Source: Paenibacillus macquariensis (GTDB taxonomy: Bacteria > Bacillota > Bacilli > Paenibacillales > Paenibacillaceae). From it: a DNA stretch of 64,000 bases. The position numbers and the translations under genes were made by a program. The notes under the pieces were generated by a model, which ran no database searches, had not been told where the DNA came from, and worked only from the letters and a program-made list of their open reading frames with translations. The stretch is from NCBI RefSeq assembly GCF_900156375.1, contig NZ_FTNK01000003.1:62001-126000 (forward strand), read 5' to 3'. Positions 17,440 to 27,748 of this stretch are shown piece after piece (the first letter of the stretch is position 1; each line of letters opens with the position of its first letter).

Positions 17440-17731
17440 AAACTATGATCGGGAGTAGTAAAAGGACAATGTCTTTCAGAGAGCTGTGGAATTGGTGTGA
17501 CACAGCGGCAGACCCCTTTGAATCTCGCCCGGAAGTTAAGTTCGTGGAAACTTCGTAAAGAAGTGTACACGAGTTCGGTTGTCCACCGTTAAAGGGATCT
17601 CTTTATGTACGGTCGCGCAACCGTATGTAAAGAACAAAGTGGGGTGCTTAGCGAGATAGCGCCAACAAGAGTGGTACCGCGGAAGGTGAAAACCTGTCGT
17701 CTCTTATAAATAAGAGATGGCAGGTTTTTTT
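17440..17731 (+). promoter_or_regulatory. T-box riboswitch 2 (leucine) of leuA, in tandem
   Basis: A second complete T-box leader directly behind the first: AGAGAGCTGTGG and GGTGTGACACAGC of stem I, a probable specifier CTC at 17524-17526 (in GAATCTCGCC), the T-box sequence AACAAGAGTGGTACCGCG at 17664-17681, and a terminator at 17693-17731. Its T-box and terminator sequences resemble those of copy 1 closely, so local duplication is likely. Transcription must pass both to reach leuA. Confidence 0.9.
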
Positions 17732-17849
17732 CGTTTTCTTGGATTAAGAAAACGATGATTACACAGGGGAGCCTATCTCTCCAATAAGAGTTTTGTTAGT
17801 AGTAAATTCAAGGAGCATAGCTCCACAAATATTTCGGGAGGTTTTTAAA

Positions 17850-19412
17850 ATGACAAACATAACAAACATATCAACTGGATCAAAGATTATTATATTTGAT
17901 ACAACGCTACGTGACGGAGAACAAGCACCGGGTGCAAGTCTGCAACCAGACCAGAAAGTACAGCTTGCAGCGAAGCTTGTAGAGCTTGGTATTGATGTGA
18001 TAGAGCCGGGGTTCCCTATATCTAGTCCAGGGGAGTTTGCTGCGGTAGAGGCCATTTCACGGCAGTTCCAGCAAGTAGAGATATGTGGGTTCGCAAGAGC
18101 TGTAAAGGGAGACATTGATGCTGCCGTTCGGGCCACTAGAGATGCTGAGCGTCGTCGGATTCATCTCTTTCTATCATCATCTGATATTCACTTGAAGTAC
18201 CAATTGCGTATGAGCCGCAAAGAAGCCGTGGCTAAGGCCCGAGAGATGACAGCTTATGCTAAGCAATTCAGTAATCAGGTTGAATTCACAGCGATGGATG
18301 CAGCACGGACAGGGATAGACGATCTCATTGAGATGATAGAAGCTGTGATCGAAGAAGGAGCGACCATGATCAATCTCCCAGATACCGTTGGGTATGCACT
18401 TCCGCAAGAGTACGGGGATATGTTCCGCAAGGTCCGTGAAGGCGCAAGAGGAGGATCGAGCGTGCTATATAGCGCGCACTGCCACAATGACTTGGGGCTT
18501 GCCGTAGCGAATAGCCTTGCTGCCATTCAGAATGGTGCATCTCAGATCGAAGTAACCGTGAACGGGGTGGGGGAACGAACCGGAAATTGTGCGTTAGAGG
18601 AACTGGTTATGGCTTTGGAAGTGAGAAAAGATGTACTGAACTACTCAACGGGCATTGCGATGGAGAAGTTATATGGAGCATCCAAGGCAGTTAGTAGTGC
18701 CATGCATTTCCCAATGGCATTCAACAAGCCTATCGTTGGTCGCAATGCCTTCCAGCATGAGTCTGGTATCCATCAAGATGGACTTCTTAAGGATCGAAGT
18801 ACGTATGAGATTATGAATCCTGAATCACTAGGTATCCCACGTGACATGATCATCTTAGGTAAACATTCGGGTCGACATGCTCTGAAAGATCGTATCGCAA
18901 GATACGGGATGCAGATGACGGAAGAAGAGCTAGAAGTCCTGTACGGTGTTTTTAAAGAAACAGCAGATCGGCTAAAAGTCGTTAGTGATGACCTGTTGTT
19001 GAAGATGGTGAGTCAGACGACAGGTAAAAGGATGCAGAATTTTGAACTCGGAGAAGTTCAGGTGCAATCAGGTAGCGCAGAAGAACGTGTTGCATTCGTT
19101 ACGCTACGCCATCTCCATGAAGACCGTGAATCTACACATACGGCTACAGGAAAAGGACCTTTGGAAGCCTTGATTACAGCGATAAGTCAAGGGATAGAGG
19201 CAGACATCATCTTTGGTGATTTGGAATTGCATTCTCTTAGCACTGGAGAAGAAGCACATGCTGAAGCTTGTGTCATGGTGGAATGGGAAGGCAAGACCTA
19301 TCGGGGTACAGCCATTCATCAAGATATCGTCATGGCTGGAGGATTGGCGTATGTTGCCGCATGTAACAGTGCACTTTCAGAAATTAATAATCGTGGAACA
19401 GCAAGTCTCTAA
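17850..19412 (+). CDS. leuA: 2-isopropylmalate synthase
   Basis: A 520-residue enzyme that condenses acetyl-CoA with 2-oxoisovalerate in the first committed step of leucine synthesis. The HMGL-like TIM barrel starts with FDTTLRDGEQAPGASL; HCHNDLG supplies metal ligands; GRNAFQHESGIHQDG is the LeuA flexible linker; and the C-terminal LeuA dimer domain, the site of leucine feedback, is present from about residue 400. The ATG at 17850 follows GGGAGG. Two leucine T-boxes control it. No other leu or ilv gene is adjacent, so it is a stand-alone leuA placed between tsaD and the ABC-F gene. Confidence 0.95.
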   Translation: MTNITNISTGSKIIIFDTTLRDGEQAPGASLQPDQKVQLAAKLVELGIDVIEPGFPISSPGEFAAVEAISRQFQQVEICGFARAVKGDIDAAVRATRDAERRRIHLFLSSSDIHLKYQLRMSRKEAVAKAREMTAYAKQFSNQVEFTAMDAARTGIDDLIEMIEAVIEEGATMINLPDTVGYALPQEYGDMFRKVREGARGGSSVLYSAHCHNDLGLAVANSLAAIQNGASQIEVTVNGVGERTGNCALEELVMALEVRKDVLNYSTGIAMEKLYGASKAVSSAMHFPMAFNKPIVGRNAFQHESGIHQDGLLKDRSTYEIMNPESLGIPRDMIILGKHSGRHALKDRIARYGMQMTEEELEVLYGVFKETADRLKVVSDDLLLKMVSQTTGKRMQNFELGEVQVQSGSAEERVAFVTLRHLHEDRESTHTATGKGPLEALITAISQGIEADIIFGDLELHSLSTGEEAHAEACVMVEWEGKTYRGTAIHQDIVMAGGLAYVAACNSALSEINNRGTASL

Positions 19413-19451
19413 GATGTCGTCTTTATAGAAGGATAAACTTGCTTGTCAAGA

Positions 19452-19699
19452 TGTGGACAACGTTATCCACATATCCATGTCGAATTGTGTACAAATCCCT
19501 TCAATTAGGAATATATATAGCTTTGAATGAATTTTGAAACCGTGGATACTTTTTTCATGAAAATTGTGGATAATGTGCATAACTCCGTGGATAAAAGTGG
19601 AATTTTCTAAAAAAACGCAATAAACCCCAAAAAAATAGCCCTCAGGGCTATTTTTAGGTTGGAGTTATGCACGTTTTACGGGGATAACATTGTGCATAA
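19452..19699. promoter_or_regulatory. DnaA-box cluster
   Basis: The intergenic stretch between leuA and the ABC-F gene has no ORF but holds two perfect TTATCCACA boxes (19463-19471 plus strand, 19565-19573 minus strand) and two TTATGCACA boxes on the minus strand (19574-19582 and 19691-19699), which fit TTATNCACA. Single-mismatch boxes lie at 19452-19460, 19586-19594 and 19665-19673. The cluster is in the neighbourhood where Bacillus subtilis is reported to bind DnaA away from oriC (the gcp region, from memory). A role in DnaA titration or initiation control is inferred. Confidence 0.7.
19631..19655. terminator. Bidirectional terminator between leuA and the ABC-F gene
   Basis: AAAAATAGCCC and GGGCTATTTTT form a perfect 11-bp stem around TCA, A-rich on one side and T-rich on the other, so it can serve both convergent genes. 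Confidence 0.8.
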
Positions 19700-19705
19700 C
19701 TCCAA
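19659..19705. repeat. 14-bp inverted repeat containing DnaA-like boxes
   Basis: TTGGAGTTATGCAC (19659-19672) and GTGCATAACTCCAA (19692-19705) are perfect inverted repeats. The 12-base core GTGCATAACTCC occurs a third time at 19575-19586. Confidence 0.8.
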
Positions 19706-19766
19706 ATATTAGAATAAAACTTTATTTTGTATTTCTTTTATCATTGCATTTACGAGCATTTCTTAC

Positions 19767-21713
19767 TTATTCCGCAGCAAGGATTTCCCATTCACTATAA
19801 ACGGCTTCGAGCGTTGTTTTCTTCAAATCGGCCATCTGCTGGTGTTCTTGTAGAGCCATATAATCTTGAAAAATCTCTGGAAGGGCCATCTTGGCTTCAA
19901 TAGACTGAATCTCTTCTTCTAGAACGTGAATTTCTTCTTCTAAAGTAACCAATCTACGCTGACGATTACGTTCTTCACGTTTGGCTAGTTTATCCGCTTC
20001 AAATGAGGATGCCCCAGGCTTGTCTACAAGATCTGAACTGGAATCCGATTTCGATGTGGCTTTTGCTGCAAGGATTGCTTCTTGTTGTATTTCGGCTAAC
20101 TCTTGTTTCTTCTCTGTGTAATCATCATAGTTTCCAAGAAACTGTTCTGTCCCTGTTGGAGATAGTTCTACAATTCGTTCTGCCATCTTGTTCAGGAAAT
20201 AACGGTCATGTGAAATGAAAAGAAGAGTCCCTTCATAATCGATTAAGGCAGATTCGAGCACTTCTCTACTATATAAGTCCAAATGGTTAGTGGGCTCATC
20301 CAAGATTAACATGTTAGCTTCGAGCAACATGAGCTTGGCTAGCGCAACCCGAGCCTTCTCTCCACCACTAAGTGACGAGATTTTCTTAAGGACATCTTCG
20401 CCACTGAATAGGAAGTTCCCAAGTACCGTCCGAATACGGGATTCTTCCATATGGGAATATTCGCTCCATAACTCTTCAAGAACCGTATTTGCTGAATTTA
20501 AGTTGGTCTGCTCTTGATCATAATACCCAATTTTCACTTTCGTGCCCCAATGGATATTACCTGCAGCAGGCACGAGTGTGTCGAGCATACATTTGAACAA
20601 TGTCGATTTCCCAATCCCGTTGGGGCCAATTAAGGCAACTGTTTCACCACGACGCATATCAAAAGACACATGTTGGAATAAGGGTTCTAACGGATTAAAT
20701 GCGACGGATAATTCACGTACTTGTAGCACTTCTTTACCTGATGAATATTCCACTTCGAAAGAAAAATGTGCCTTTTTCAGATCCCCAAGGGGCTTGTCTA
20801 GTCTATCCATTTTCTCAAGGGATTTGCGGCGACTCTGCGCTCTCTTTGTGGAAGAGGCACGTACAATATTGCGTTGAACAAAGTCCTCCATACGTGCAAT
20901 TTCACCTTGTTGTTTATCATATTGTTTCAATTGCGATTCATATTCAGCAGCCTTCAAGTCGATATATCGACTGTAATTGCCTGTGTAACGTTTGGACTGA
21001 TGTCGCTCAATCTCAACGATTGTCGTTACTAACCGATCTAAGAAATAACGGTCATGGGATACGACTAATAGAGAGCCAGAATAAGAACGTAAGTAATCCT
21101 CTAACCACGTCAACGTAGCGATGTCCAAGTGGTTCGTAGGTTCATCTAGCATAAGTAAATCGGGTGCAAGCAGAAGGATTCGCGCTAACGCAAGTCGAGT
21201 CTTCTGTCCACCACTAAGCGTCGTAATGGGTGTATCAGGTGCGAAATCACCGAAACCCATACCATGAAGTACGCTACGTATTTTGGTCTCCATTTCATAA
21301 CCACCATGATCTTTGAACCAATCGGAACGTAGCGCATATCGATCTAATAGATCTTGATATTTCTTAGGGTTCTCCATCGATATAGGATCAGCAATCTGCT
21401 TCTCCATTAATCTCAGTTCTTGTTCAGCATTAATCAATGGTGTAAATACGGTTAGCATTTCCTCCCAAAGTGTCCGATCCGAATGTAGACCACTATTTTG
21501 GGCTAGATATCCTATGGTTGTTTCTTTGGCTTTGAAGATCTGACCTCCCTCATGGGATATTTCCCCGGCTAGAATCTGTAGGAAGGTAGACTTTCCTGCA
21601 CCATTTACGCCAACGAGTCCGACGCGCTCTTTTTCAAGGATTTGTATATTAATACCATCGAGAACCGGATGAACTCCGTATAATTTTCTAATTCCAGTAG
21701 CTTGAAGTAACAT
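19767..21713 (-). CDS. ABC-F family ATPase (YdiF-like)
   Basis: A 648-residue protein with two ATP-binding cassettes and no membrane segments, typical of ABC-F ribosome-associated ATPases. Cassette 1 has GVNGAGKSTF, LSGGQKTRLALA and LLMLDEPTNHLD; cassette 2 has GPNGIGKSTL, LSGGEKARVALA and LILDEPTNHLD. The linker near residue 290 and a C-terminal coiled coil (about residues 560-640, rich in Glu and Lys) fit the YdiF group. Such proteins relieve stalled ribosomes or tune translation. GGAGGT precedes the ATG. Its place between tsaD and moaC matches the Bacillus gene order. Confidence 0.92.
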   Translation of the reverse strand: MLLQATGIRKLYGVHPVLDGINIQILEKERVGLVGVNGAGKSTFLQILAGEISHEGGQIFKAKETTIGYLAQNSGLHSDRTLWEEMLTVFTPLINAEQELRLMEKQIADPISMENPKKYQDLLDRYALRSDWFKDHGGYEMETKIRSVLHGMGFGDFAPDTPITTLSGGQKTRLALARILLLAPDLLMLDEPTNHLDIATLTWLEDYLRSYSGSLLVVSHDRYFLDRLVTTIVEIERHQSKRYTGNYSRYIDLKAAEYESQLKQYDKQQGEIARMEDFVQRNIVRASSTKRAQSRRKSLEKMDRLDKPLGDLKKAHFSFEVEYSSGKEVLQVRELSVAFNPLEPLFQHVSFDMRRGETVALIGPNGIGKSTLFKCMLDTLVPAAGNIHWGTKVKIGYYDQEQTNLNSANTVLEELWSEYSHMEESRIRTVLGNFLFSGEDVLKKISSLSGGEKARVALAKLMLLEANMLILDEPTNHLDLYSREVLESALIDYEGTLLFISHDRYFLNKMAERIVELSPTGTEQFLGNYDDYTEKKQELAEIQQEAILAAKATSKSDSSSDLVDKPGASSFEADKLAKREERNRQRRLVTLEEEIHVLEEEIQSIEAKMALPEIFQDYMALQEHQQMADLKKTTLEAVYSEWEILAAE

Positions 21714-21991
21714 GCGGTAGAAACCTCCATCTTTGTGCTTATTTAAAATATTAGAAAGTAAAAGTTTCGCTTGACCCTCTACCCCTCTATTTCTTATATT
21801 TCCGCTAAAACGGGTTCTGTTAATGAAAAAAGGACAGTACGGCCGTTTCTACTTGATAGTTATTTTACATGAAAAGCTTACAATAGGCGACTTCCGTAGC
21901 AGGACTTCAGACCAATCTTGGCGAAAAGAAACCAACAGTGTTACACTATAGGCAAATCCCAAGTAAAAGTAAGTATAGAGAAGGCGGTAGC

Positions 21992-22648
21992 ATGGGAATG
22001 AACGGGAATAACGACCCATTATCCGATATCAAAAAAAATCTGCGGTATAATATGAATAATGCGCGTAATGCATTAACAAATGTTCAACGTGAACAGTGGT
22101 CTATTGAGGCTATTCGTCATATGACTCAAAAGCTAGAATCCATGAGAATTAATAATTTTCTAGTCTATATTTCGTTTCGATCTGAACTCAATACAAGATC
22201 CTTAATTGAATGGGGATGGAATAAGGGCATACAAGTTCTAGTTCCAAGATGCGATTCAAATGATTATTCTATGGATATCTATCCTCTTCAAGATTGGGAT
22301 GAATTGGTCTCAGGATCATATGGTATAGAGGAACCTAACCCTTTGCGGACAAGCGCTCTTGGACATGATTATGTGCCAGAGGTGATCATTGTACCGGGTC
22401 TTGCTTATGATAGCCTTGGAGGAAGATTAGGCTATGGTAGAGGTTATTATGATAGGTTGTATGAACGTTTACAGCCATATGTTGATCATAAGGGAGCACC
22501 GATCTTGATGGGACTTGGTTATGAAATGCAGGTCGTGAATAAAGTGCCTATGGATAGGCATGATGCAATGCTGGATATTCTGGTTACAGAAAACGGAATT
22601 ATGAATTGTGAGAAGGAGGGTAAGCATGGAATTGACTCATTTCAATGA
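21992..22648 (+). CDS. 5-formyltetrahydrofolate cyclo-ligase
   Basis: About 218 residues of the MTHFS family, which converts 5-formyltetrahydrofolate to methenyltetrahydrofolate with ATP. The C-terminal [14 protein letters not shown] motif, the diagnostic element, is intact, and the [14 protein letters not shown] segment ([14 protein letters not shown]) is present. The ATG at 21992 follows AAGGCGGT; upstream codons in frame have no ribosome site. The 3' end overlaps moaC by 23 bases, so the two are coupled. Confidence 0.9.
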   Translation: MGMNGNNDPLSDIKKNLRYNMNNARNALTNVQREQWSIEAIRHMTQKLESMRINNFLVYISFRSELNTRSLIEWGWNKGIQVLVPRCDSNDYSMDIYPLQDWDELVSGSYGIEEPNPLRTSALGHDYVPEVIIVPGLAYDSLGGRLGYGRGYYDRLYERLQPYVDHKGAPILMGLGYEMQVVNKVPMDRHDAMLDILVTENGIMNCEKEGKHGIDSFQ

Positions 22649-23099
22649 ACAGGGTAGAGCGCGTATGGTGGATGTGTCCGACAAAGACGTGAGCGCACGT
22701 ACGGCAGTTGCCCACACAACGGTTATAATGGAAGCGGAGACGCTAACGAGGATCAAGACGGGAAGAATTAGCAAGGGTGATGTACTGGCCGTAGCTCAAG
22801 TAGCAGGTATTATGGCTGCGAAGAAAACATCCGATTGGATTCCAATGTGCCACCCCTTGCCACTTACGGGCATAAATATTCAATTTACAGACAATGATCA
22901 TAATGAACTATACATAGAAGCAACCGTTAAGACGACTGGAAAGACAGGCGTTGAAATGGAAGCACTTACGGCTGTATCTGCCGCTGCCCTTACGGTATAT
23001 GACATGTGTAAAGCACTGCAAAAGGATATGGTCATTGGACCGACGTTACTCCACTCTAAGACAGGTGGGAAGAATGGGGATTATCAGCTTAAAGCGTAG
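22626..23099 (+). CDS. moaC: Cyclic pyranopterin monophosphate synthase MoaC
   Basis: A 157-residue protein of the molybdenum cofactor pathway that, after MoaA, forms cyclic pyranopterin monophosphate. The active-site segments [10 protein letters not shown] and [19 protein letters not shown] are complete. The ATG at 22626 sits behind GAAGGAGGG within the preceding gene. It is followed 36 bases later by mogA. In Bacillus moaC also lies beside ydiF, so the location is ancestral. Confidence 0.95.
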   Translation: MELTHFNEQGRARMVDVSDKDVSARTAVAHTTVIMEAETLTRIKTGRISKGDVLAVAQVAGIMAAKKTSDWIPMCHPLPLTGINIQFTDNDHNELYIEATVKTTGKTGVEMEALTAVSAAALTVYDMCKALQKDMVIGPTLLHSKTGGKNGDYQLKA

Positions 23100-23135
23100 A
23101 GATAGAATCAAGAAGAGAAGGAGGAGGGTGATCAC

Positions 23136-23621
23136 ATGGTATGGAAAACAGCGATCTTAACGGCTAGCGATAAAGGAGCAAGAGGTGAGCGTGAGGATAC
23201 GAGTGCCCAGGTCATCCGGGAGTTAATAGAAGAGGAATTGGGCGGAGAGATCGTAGAATACCGCATCGTGCCTGATGAACAGGATGAAATCATGGCATCA
23301 CTTATTGAACTAACGGATTATTTCAGGGCGGATCTCGTTCTAACCACAGGAGGCACGGAACTTGCCATCCGAGATGTAACACCTGAAGCCACAAGGAAGG
23401 TCATTGAACGTGAGGTCCCAGGGATGTCAGAAGCGATGAGAGAAGCGGTAATGCAACGTAATCGATCTGCCATGCTATTTCGTGGTATATGTGGCATAAG
23501 AGGCAGAACGCTTATTGTGAATCTACCAGGTACCCCTAAAGGCGTACACGAATGTCTAGCAGCGATTATGGATCAGCTACCTGAAGCACTTCTGATGGTG
23601 ACGGGTCAATATCGGCAATAG
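23136..23621 (+). CDS. mogA: Molybdopterin adenylyltransferase MogA/MoaB
   Basis: A 161-residue MoCF-binding domain protein that adenylylates molybdopterin before metal insertion. ILTASDKGARGERED, the TTGGTE motif and the NLPGTPKGVHECL segment are the family hallmarks. GAAGGAGGAGGG precedes the ATG. It should be co-transcribed with moaC. The remaining moa and moe genes are not in this window. Confidence 0.9.
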   Translation: MVWKTAILTASDKGARGEREDTSAQVIRELIEEELGGEIVEYRIVPDEQDEIMASLIELTDYFRADLVLTTGGTELAIRDVTPEATRKVIEREVPGMSEAMREAVMQRNRSAMLFRGICGIRGRTLIVNLPGTPKGVHECLAAIMDQLPEALLMVTGQYRQ

Positions 23622-23680
23622 AGCCTATCATTGATGGCGAATTTGCAACCGAAATTGCTGTTTTTATGTGATTTAAGTTA

Positions 23681-23689
23681 TGGTATAAT
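23681..23689 (+). promoter_or_regulatory. Extended -10 promoter of the tat genes
   Basis: TGGTATAAT forms a TGnTATAAT element about 145 bases before tatA. No good -35 element is seen at the usual spacing. Confidence 0.5.
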
Positions 23690-23835
23690 TCGTATATTGA
23701 ATATTTGTTTATAGTTGAAGGAAAGATCATCTGAGAATCTTACATAAGGAAATATAAAGAATGAACAAGAGTCTATACTCGTTCCTAGCTCATTCCTTAT
23801 CGTTATATGATTTACTAATGAGGAGGTATATAACA

Positions 23836-24063
23836 ATGTTTAGTGGTATTGGAACACCGGGTATTATTCTACTTGTAATATTAGCGTTACTGCTATTTGG
23901 ACCTAACAAGTTACCTGAACTAGGACGTGCTGTTGGACGGACATTCCGCGAATTTAAGAATGGAGCACGCGAGATCATGGATGATCCAGCGCCGCAGAAG
24001 ACCGAAGTCCAAAAAGTTGAAAATTCTCAGAATGAATCGGACAATAAACGCCTTCCTGAATAG
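23836..24063 (+). CDS. tatA: Twin-arginine translocase subunit TatA
   Basis: A 75-residue protein with a short N-terminal membrane helix (GIILLVILALLLFGPNKLPEL), the FGP hinge, an amphipathic helix (GRAVGRTFREFKNG) and a disordered acidic tail. It makes the pore-forming element of the Tat pathway, which exports folded proteins with RR signal peptides. The ATG at 23836 is chosen because GAGGAGG precedes it; the longer frame from 23761 has none. tatC follows after a hairpin. A tatA-tatC pair without tatB is the usual Bacillota form. Confidence 0.93.
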   Translation: MFSGIGTPGIILLVILALLLFGPNKLPELGRAVGRTFREFKNGAREIMDDPAPQKTEVQKVENSQNESDNKRLPE

Positions 24064-24089
24064 TACGTCAGCATCATATTGACAGTCTC

Positions 24090-24116
24090 ATCCCTTCCTC
24101 TGGGGAGGGATTTTGT
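24090..24116 (+). terminator. Attenuator-like hairpin between tatA and tatC
   Basis: ATCCCTTCC pairs with GGGAGGGAT (one G-U) and is followed by TTTTGTT. It may lower tatC expression below tatA, which fits the excess of TatA in the translocase. Confidence 0.65.
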
Positions 24117-24154
24117 TCTGCCCAAAATAGACGTAGAAATCGGAGGTGGCATAC

Positions 24155-24931
24155 ATGTCAGTAGCGCAGGATGAGATGTCTATTTTTGAACATTTGGGTG
24201 AACTGCGTAAAAGAATTATTTATATTTTGATCGTATTTCTTGCGGGGCTTATCATCGGGCTGTTTCTGGCCAAGCCTATTTATGATTATTTACTGAAAGC
24301 AGATGCTGCCAAGGATTATGTACTACATGCCTTCTCTTTCTGGGATGGTATTGGAATATACATGAAAATTTCTATGGTTGTATCTCTCGTGATATCCATT
24401 CCATGGATCGCGTATCAATTGTGGGCTTTTGTAAGTCCAGGATTACGGGAGCGGGAACGTAAAGCAGCGTTACGATATGTGCCGTTTGTGTTGATTCTCT
24501 TTTTAGCTGGAATTTCCTTTGCTTATTATGTTGTGTTCCCGATGGCACTATCTTTTACAACTGCCGTAACTACAAGCATGGGCTTAGAAGAAACGTATGG
24601 CATCATTCAATACTTTAGCTTTATGTTTAGTCTAGTGATTCCTTTAGCTCTTCTCTTTGAACTACCACTTGTTGTGATGTTTTTAACCAAAATTAGAATT
24701 TTGAATCCACTACGGTTGCGTAAGATGCGGAAGATGGCTTATTTTGTGCTTGTATTTATAGCTGTAGTGATTACACCGCCCGATTTCATCTCTGACTTTT
24801 TAGTGACAATTCCACTCCTATTATTATATGAGTTCAGCGTGTTTGTATCGTCAATTATCTATCGTAAACAGTTAGCCGCTGATGCGGCGCTGGAAGCGAA
24901 ATATCGTCAACCTACGGATACAACCGAATAA
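24155..24931 (+). CDS. tatC: Twin-arginine translocase subunit TatC
   Basis: A 258-residue six-helix membrane protein, the receptor for RR signal peptides. The cytoplasmic N-terminus has the conserved FEHLGELRKRI motif with the key Glu. Helices are visible near residues 20-40, 75-97, 110-130, 155-175, 190-207 and 212-230. GGAGGT lies 7 bases before the ATG at 24155. It works with the tatA product just upstream. The cargo of this Tat system cannot be told from the neighbours. Confidence 0.93.
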   Translation: MSVAQDEMSIFEHLGELRKRIIYILIVFLAGLIIGLFLAKPIYDYLLKADAAKDYVLHAFSFWDGIGIYMKISMVVSLVISIPWIAYQLWAFVSPGLRERERKAALRYVPFVLILFLAGISFAYYVVFPMALSFTTAVTTSMGLEETYGIIQYFSFMFSLVIPLALLFELPLVVMFLTKIRILNPLRLRKMRKMAYFVLVFIAVVITPPDFISDFLVTIPLLLLYEFSVFVSSIIYRKQLAADAALEAKYRQPTDTTE

Positions 24932-24938
24932 TGAAGTG

Positions 24939-24980
24939 CAAACGGCTTTATTGTCCTTTAAGGGATGATAAAGCCGTTTG
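24939..24980 (+). terminator. Hairpin after tatC
   Basis: A perfect 13-bp stem, CAAACGGCTTTAT with ATAAAGCCGTTTG, with a smaller stem TCCTTTAAGGGA in its loop. No T-run follows, so it may act mainly by stabilising the 3' end. Confidence 0.6.
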
Positions 24981-25169
24981 TCGCGACATGAGCAAGGTAT
25001 ATCTTTTCTATCCTAAAAAAAAGATATGCCAATCAACTGAATAAGTTATACTTTTTTAAAAGTAATCATTTGGAAATGTTCTAACGATATCGGAGGCATA
25101 TTTAACCTGTGGGTGGATAGAATGGATGAGAGCTTACACATTTTATTTTGAAAAATGCCATCAAAGGAC

Positions 25170-25198
25170 TTGAAAAATGTGCCCAAGTTGAGTATCAT
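25170..25198 (+). promoter_or_regulatory. Sigma-A promoter of groES-groEL
   Basis: TTGAAA (25170-25175) and TATCAT (25193-25198) with a 17-base spacer, immediately upstream of the CIRCE operator. Confidence 0.75.
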
Positions 25199-25210
25199 AA
25201 AAATTGGTTG

Positions 25211-25237
25211 TTAGCACTGAGGCATGTCGAGTGCTAA
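25211..25237 (+). promoter_or_regulatory. CIRCE operator (HrcA binding site)
   Basis: TTAGCACTG-N9-GAGTGCTAA matches the CIRCE inverted repeat TTAGCACTC-N9-GAGTGCTAA with one mismatch in the left arm. Repression of groESL by HrcA, relieved on heat stress, is expected. Confidence 0.92.
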
Positions 25238-25299
25238 TACATATTTCGACAGATGTTACTGTATCACAACATACTATATTAATAAGGAGGCTATTTTTC

Positions 25300-25581
25300 A
25301 TGATCAAACCTTTAGGTGACCGCGTATTGGTAGAACCAATCGAGCAAGAGGAAACAACAGCATTTGGAATCGTCCTTCCAGACTCCGCTAAAGAAAAGCC
25401 GCAAGAAGGTAAAGTTATTGCAGTAGGAAGCGGTGCGGTAAAAGATGGAGCACGTGTTGCTCTTGAAGTAAAAGAAGGCGACAAGGTTCTTTTCTCTAAA
25501 TATGCCGGAACAGAAATCAAATATGAAGGTAAAGAATATTTGATTATGAAAGAAAGCGACATCCATGCGATTGTAGGCTAA
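25300..25581 (+). CDS. groES: Co-chaperonin GroES
   Basis: A 93-residue GroES that caps the GroEL ring during folding. [13 protein letters not shown], the mobile loop near residues 17-31 ([18 protein letters not shown]) and the [19 protein letters not shown] strand are typical. The ATG at 25300 has AAGGAGG 8 bases upstream; the longer upstream frame runs through the CIRCE operator and is not coding. It is followed by groEL in one operon. Confidence 0.96.
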   Translation: MIKPLGDRVLVEPIEQEETTAFGIVLPDSAKEKPQEGKVIAVGSGAVKDGARVALEVKEGDKVLFSKYAGTEIKYEGKEYLIMKESDIHAIVG

Positions 25582-25604
25582 TTATCATAAATGAACGTAT
25601 GTAA

Positions 25605-27263
<1,659 letters not shown>

Positions 27264-27329
27264 TAAGGGGTTAATCCCTTATACATCAAGGGTTTCTCGT
27301 AAGGGGGACCTCTAAATGGTAACACAAAA

Positions 27330-27382
27330 GAAGCTTCTCATGAGTTCATTGAACTTGTGGGGGGCTTCTTTTTTTATGCAAT
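27330..27382 (-). pseudogene. Integrase C-terminal relic next to groEL (doubles as terminator-like hairpin)
   Basis: On the minus strand this reads KKEAPHKFNELMRSF in one frame, against KKEASQKFAQLMRSL at the end of the integrase relic at 30923-31620. The flanking AAATGGTAACA also matches the sequence after that relic. On the plus strand AGAAGC and GCTTCT arms followed by T7 could still act as the groEL terminator. Confidence 0.6.
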
Positions 27383-27470
27383 TGTGGGGGCGTTATTCAT
27401 GTTGTGCGAAAAATAGGATTGCTCAATATAGTCCAATGAGTATTATGAGTAAGGATATGTAAAATTTAAA

Positions 27471-27725
27471 ATGGAGATAGATAGGATGGAGAGTACCATG
27501 AAAACATCACGTCTTGTGAGTGCATCCGCCCAGCTTTATTTGATTGATTTGGCTAAGCAGTCTTCACCCAAAGCGAAGGATCTCGCTACATCGTTGAATC
27601 CAGTAGCCTCTAACTTAGGAATCGCAGGTGGATCCGCAATTGGTGGAGTGGTTGTCCAACATGGAGGATTAACCTCTCTACCTGTAGCTGCTGCCATCCT
27701 AGCGATATTAAAGACTACTTCCTAA
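27471..27725 (+). pseudogene. MFS transporter C-terminal relic
   Basis: The frame encodes only the end of a DHA1-type major facilitator: APKAKDL-like SSPKAKDLATSLNPVASNLG, then GGSAIGGVVVQHGGLTSLP and a final hydrophobic segment. This matches the last two helices of AraJ/YdhP-type sugar or drug exporters. The other ten helices are missing. It ends at a good terminator, so a real gene 3' end has been kept. Confidence 0.65.
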
Positions 27726-27745
27726 CAATAGGAGGTAGTCTTTTT
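27711..27745 (+). terminator. Terminator of the MFS relic
   Basis: AAGACTACTTCCT and AGGAGGTAGTCTT form a stem around AACAAT, followed by TTT. Confidence 0.75.
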
Positions 27746-27748
27746 ATA

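Noticed and set aside
20003..21118. Plus-strand frames across the ABC-F gene
   Set aside because: They are antisense to a complete, well-conserved two-cassette ATPase.
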